Notes under the pieces: model-generated
Database searches by the model: none
What the model was told of the DNA's origin: nothing
The model's input: only the letters and a program-made list of their open reading frames with translations
Shown here: piece by piece, positions 61,201 through 64,000 of the stretch
Layout of the letters: each line of letters starts with the position of its first letter
Numbering within the stretch: position 1 is the stretch's first letter
Assembly: GCF_049243985.1 (NCBI RefSeq)
Contig: NC_135381.1
Location: 19,331,345 to 19,395,344, forward strand
Source: Paroedura picta
Taxonomy: Eukaryota > Chordata > Lepidosauria > Squamata > Gekkonidae
Length of the DNA: 64,000 bases
Direction of reading: 5' to 3'
Program-made: the position numbers and the translations under genes

Positions 61201-63790
61201 GGGGCTCCCTCAGCTTTTCTGCTCCAGCACCTGCCTCACCACCTTTTCCAAGAGACCACTCAGCAAGAAGAGCTGCACCTTCTGCAAAAAGTGGGTGCTA
61301 TTGCTGTATTCCCCATCCCACTTGCTGCACGTGGGCTCCCTGTTTCCTGCCTGCTGCTTTGGGTGCAGCAGGCCCTGGCCTTGCAAATACTCTGCCTCCC
61401 CTGCTTGCCATTTCTCTTGCTGTCTTTGCCCTCTGTGTTGCCTTTGGTTTGCTGGGATGGTCCAAGGTGTGGCTAGCCCTCTGTCTGATTGGTGCCATTC
61501 TGCCTGCAGGGAGATTTGGAACACCAAGGAGTCTGTTGTGGCCCAGGTTGGCTCGGGCAGCTCTTTCCACGAGTTCTGCACTTCTGTTTGCCTCTCGCTC
61601 TACGAAGCACAACAGCAGAGGCCAGCACCACAGACCGCAGAAGCCTCAGACACTGTCCGCTGCAGTGTGTGCTACAAAGCAGGAGAGGTGAGCGTGGCTT
61701 GTTTCCGAGGCATTGTTAGGGAAGGGAAGGCTTGGCTGGTAGGGGAACAAGAGTCTGCTTGAGTCTGGTGCTGCCCGTAGCTCGAGACCATCTTGTTGCA
61801 GCATCGGTCAGTGGCAGAGTCCATGCGCTGCATGCAGAAGACTGTGGGTTTATTCTTGGCATCTCCTGTTAAAGGTTCTCGGGTTAAGAGGACCGGGGAA
61901 AAGATTTCTTCCTGCTGGAGGCTCCTTGGGGCAAAGTTGCCTGCTGGCGTTAAAAGGACATTCTGTCAGGCAGATTTCCGATTTCAGACATGGAGTAGCA
62001 TGCTGTGTAGCACATGGGATTCTGTTGGCGAGTTGAGCACACGAGCACCTGTAGGCAGCATCCTACTTTGTCAAGCATCCAAGCAAGTGGGGAGAAAGGA
62101 GCCTCGGGGGAATGGAGAGAAGAGTAGGTTCTAAGGGAGTTTTTACATGCCACGTAGATGGGAAGAATTGGATTAAGTTCAATTTCAAATTGATTCTAGT
62201 TCAAGGAACACGAGTCTCAGCTTTACTGACCACAGAGATCTGAAATGCAGTAGGTTCAAATGGCTTAGTGCCATAGCTGCTGGGTTCCAAATGTGGGATT
62301 TGAAGTTAATGCTGATTATCAAAAGTTCCTGTGCTGGGCGACAACCCTTACCTGGCCTCCTCCTATCCTGCTGTTTCACTTGGACATCCCTCCCAGCCTT
62401 TGTTGTTGTTGTTAGTTACGAAGTCGTGTCCACCCTATCGCGACCCCGTGGACAATGATCCTCCAGGCCTTCCTGTCCTCTACCATTCCCCGGAGTCCAT
62501 TTAAGTTTGCACCGACTGCTTCAGTGACTCCATCCAGCCCCCTCATTCTCTGTCGTCCCCTTCTTCAATTGCTCCCAGCATTAGGCTCTTCCTTCTCATG
62601 AGGTGGCCAAAGTATTTGAGTTTCATCTTCAGGATCTGGCCTTCTAAAGAGCAGTCAGGGCTGATCTCCTCTAGGACTGACCGGTTTGTTCGCCTTGCAG
62701 TCCAGGGGACTGGCAAGAGTCTTCTCCAGCACCAGAGTTCAAGCACCAGAGTTTTCCAGCTGTCGTACCTAGTATGCTTACCCTTCAGATGATGGGGACC
62801 TTTGCTGATGACCCCTCTGTTTTTGAATGACTTGTGTCTTGTCTGCAGATTCAGCACGAGGTCAGCAACGGGAACGTGGTGCACCGGATCTGCAGCGACG
62901 CTTGCTTCACCAAGTTTCGTGCCACCAAGGGCCTGAAAACTAACTGCTGCGACAACTGTGGCCTCTACCTTTACAACAAGGGGCTGCCGCTGGAGTACCT
63001 CTTCCACGAGGGACAGCAGAAGCGCTTCTGTAATGCCACCTGCCTCAACAGCTACAAGAAGGTGAGACTGGGAGAGGCAGGGACGCACAGCATTCAAGAT
63101 GAAAGTCGAGGGCTCTCTGAGCCAGCTTCCAGATCAGGGGTAGTCAAACTGCAGCCCTCCAGATGTCTATGGACTACAATTCCCATGAGCCCCTGCCAGC
63201 GAATGCTGGCAGGGGCTCATGGGAATTGTAGTCCATGGACATCTGGAGGGCCGCGGTTTGACTACCTCTGTTCCAGATGAACTGCACAGTGTTCCATGAG
63301 CCCTGGCCATCTCCTCATCATGTCATTTACTGCTGAGAGTTCTCATGACGTGCAGAACCACAGTGGCTGCACTATATTATTTCCTCCCATTTGGACTCCA
63401 GAGGAAAAGGCTCAAAAAGAATGCAAACTCCCTTCCCCCTTGTGACACATTTCCTTCTTTAATAATGCACAAGTGTCCTCCTAGGAAATGTTGTAGAAAT
63501 GTCTTGGCTTGTCTCATAGTTCAGCCCTGTGTGGGAGCTGAAGATGTGGCAGGTTCAGAGCAAAAGAGATGGTGGAAAGAGGGCCCAGGTGACGTGGCTG
63601 GAAATGCCTGGCAGCCACTCTGCTCTTTTCTCTCGGCAGAAGAACACCCGGGTATATCCATGCATGTGGTGCAAGACGCTCTGCAAGAACTTCGACATGC
63701 TGTCCCACAAGGACCGAAATGGCAAGACGGGTCTCTTTTGTTCCATCTGCTGCACCACATCCTACAAAGTCAAGCAATCGGGCCTGACAG
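58227..63790 (+). CDS. ZMYM3: ZMYM3, first 7 coding exons (continues off the right edge)
   Basis: ZMYM3 is a nuclear MYM-type zinc-finger protein linked to LSD1/CoREST-type chromatin complexes and DNA repair. Coding parts: 58227-59049, 59500-59543, 59980-60052, 60999-61290, 61510-61687, 62849-63061, 63640-63790; 1774 nt, 591 residues plus one base (human about 1370 aa). All are GT-AG with matching phases; the first coding exon begins at 58210 after TTTCTTAG, 17 nt before the ATG. The N-terminus (MDPNEF, PLSLPDKPL, GDLPADMEFGEDLLASQTA) matches human at the start, then is acidic and poorly conserved. Next come KRSERARRSE and the conserved VSDEDSDAMVDDPNDEDFVP. MYM fingers follow: TKMTCANCRTPLQKGQTAYQ, GLPQLFCSSTCLTTFSK, CTFCKKEIWNTKESVVAQ, FHEFCTSVCLSLYEAQQQRP, SVCYKAGEIQHEVSNGNVVH, LKTNCCDNCGLYLYNKG, and KKNTRVYPCMWCKTLCKNF. 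The C-terminal half, including the DUF3504-like region known in human, is outside the window. Confidence 0.96.
59722..59831. mobile_element. hAT-type MITE, copy G (ZMYM3 intron)
   Basis: A palindrome missing part of its left centre (the ACTACAATTCCC segment of the left arm), about 110 bp. Flanks CTTTAGAT (59714-59721) and CTTTAAAT (59832-59839) are an 8-bp duplication with one change. Confidence 0.85.
60537..60712 (-). mobile_element. L2-like LINE 3' tail (ZMYM3 intron)
   Basis: Plus strand TTTATTTCCTATATATATTT then CCACCCTCCCTTTCGGCTC and AGGGCAGTTTACATATAACA, the inverted 3' end of the same family as at 46918. No coding part. Confidence 0.62.
62402..62790 (-). mobile_element. RTE/BovB-like LINE, 3' end (ZMYM3 intron)
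   Basis: In reverse orientation, starting on the plus strand with a (TTG)n tail at 62402-62413, then GTTACGAAGTCGTGTCCACC. Minus-strand translation includes LKMKLKYFGHLMRRKSLMLG and AIEEGDDRE, matching the C-terminal FGH.MRR..LMLG..EG block of RTE/BovB LINE ORF2. Only about 390 bp remain, 5'-truncated. Sauria SINEs are thought to be mobilised by this LINE type. Confidence 0.78.
63135..63270. mobile_element. hAT-type palindromic MITE, copy H (ZMYM3 intron)
   Basis: A 136-bp complete palindrome, CAGGGGTAGTCAAACTGC to GGTTTGACTACCTCTG, with exact duplication TTCCAGAT at 63127-63134 and 63271-63278. It lies 74 bp beyond the exon ending at 63061. Confidence 0.93.
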
Positions 63791-64000
63791 GTAAGAGGTA
63801 GCGGTCTCCCCTTATAGTTCTGTTGCCTGTGATAGATTTGTGTGGCAGGGGAAGAAGGTCTTGCACACAAGGAAGAAGAGCAGGAGGCCAATGGGCCATC
63901 ACCTGTGCTAGAAGGGTCAGGCTGGGAGCTCTTTTACTAGAGCGGCTTGCTCCCTTCATTGGTAGTTGGGCCAGGATTCTGGCTATGTGATTCTGGCTTA

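Noticed and set aside
61290-61509. Continuous open frame through the ZMYM3 intron between 61290 and 61510
   Set aside because: Both splice sites are good and human ZMYM3 joins CTFCKKEIWNT directly, so the open intron is treated as chance.

Overview
The window is ordinary vertebrate nuclear DNA, almost certainly from a squamate reptile; a gecko is possible but not shown. It has intron-rich genes, CpG-rich promoters, many copies of a tRNA-derived SINE that matches the squamate Sauria family, L2-like and RTE/BovB-like LINE remnants, and a palindromic hAT-type MITE with 8-bp target duplications. No operons, CRISPR arrays or prokaryotic features are present. I saw no convincing retrovirus or LTR element.

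Six genes are supported. Left to right they are: TAF1 (minus; only its first coding exon, the rest lies off the left edge); a RhoG-like Rho GTPase (minus, single coding exon 4452-5027, probable CpG-rich 5' exon near 10.1-10.4 kb); ITGB1BP2/melusin (minus, 11 exons, 13332-23154); a mitochondrial ornithine-carrier-like SLC25 gene closest to SLC25A15 (minus, 6 coding exons, 25110-30271); NONO (minus, 10 coding exons, 36568-44928); and ZMYM3 (plus, first 7 coding exons, 58227-63790, continuing off the right edge). I rebuilt the splice sites by hand. Every multi-exon model keeps frame through all junctions: melusin 374 aa, SLC25A15-like 309 aa, NONO 467 aa, ZMYM3 first 591 aa.

The order ZMYM3 / NONO / ITGB1BP2 / TAF1, with ZMYM3 divergent from the other three, is the arrangement of human Xq13.1 read in reverse. 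What differs is two extra genes: the RhoG-like gene between TAF1 and ITGB1BP2, and the SLC25A15-like gene between ITGB1BP2 and NONO. Neither is at this place in the human locus as I know it. They are the most interesting gene-level observation here.

The genes are unrelated in function: general transcription (TAF1), small GTPase signalling, a muscle chaperone, mitochondrial ornithine/citrulline transport, paraspeckle RNA biology (NONO) and chromatin (ZMYM3). They look like a conserved neighbourhood, not a pathway. NONO and ZMYM3 have separate CCAAT-rich CpG promoters about 8 kb apart. The intervals between genes are filled with SINEs, LINE tails, foldback elements and the hAT MITE. I found no sign of a wholly new biological system. 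The best leads are the two extra paralogues, a GC-AG intron in the carrier gene, a three-CCAAT array at exact 32-bp spacing before ZMYM3, and a MITE whose arms resemble the ZNF143 binding consensus.
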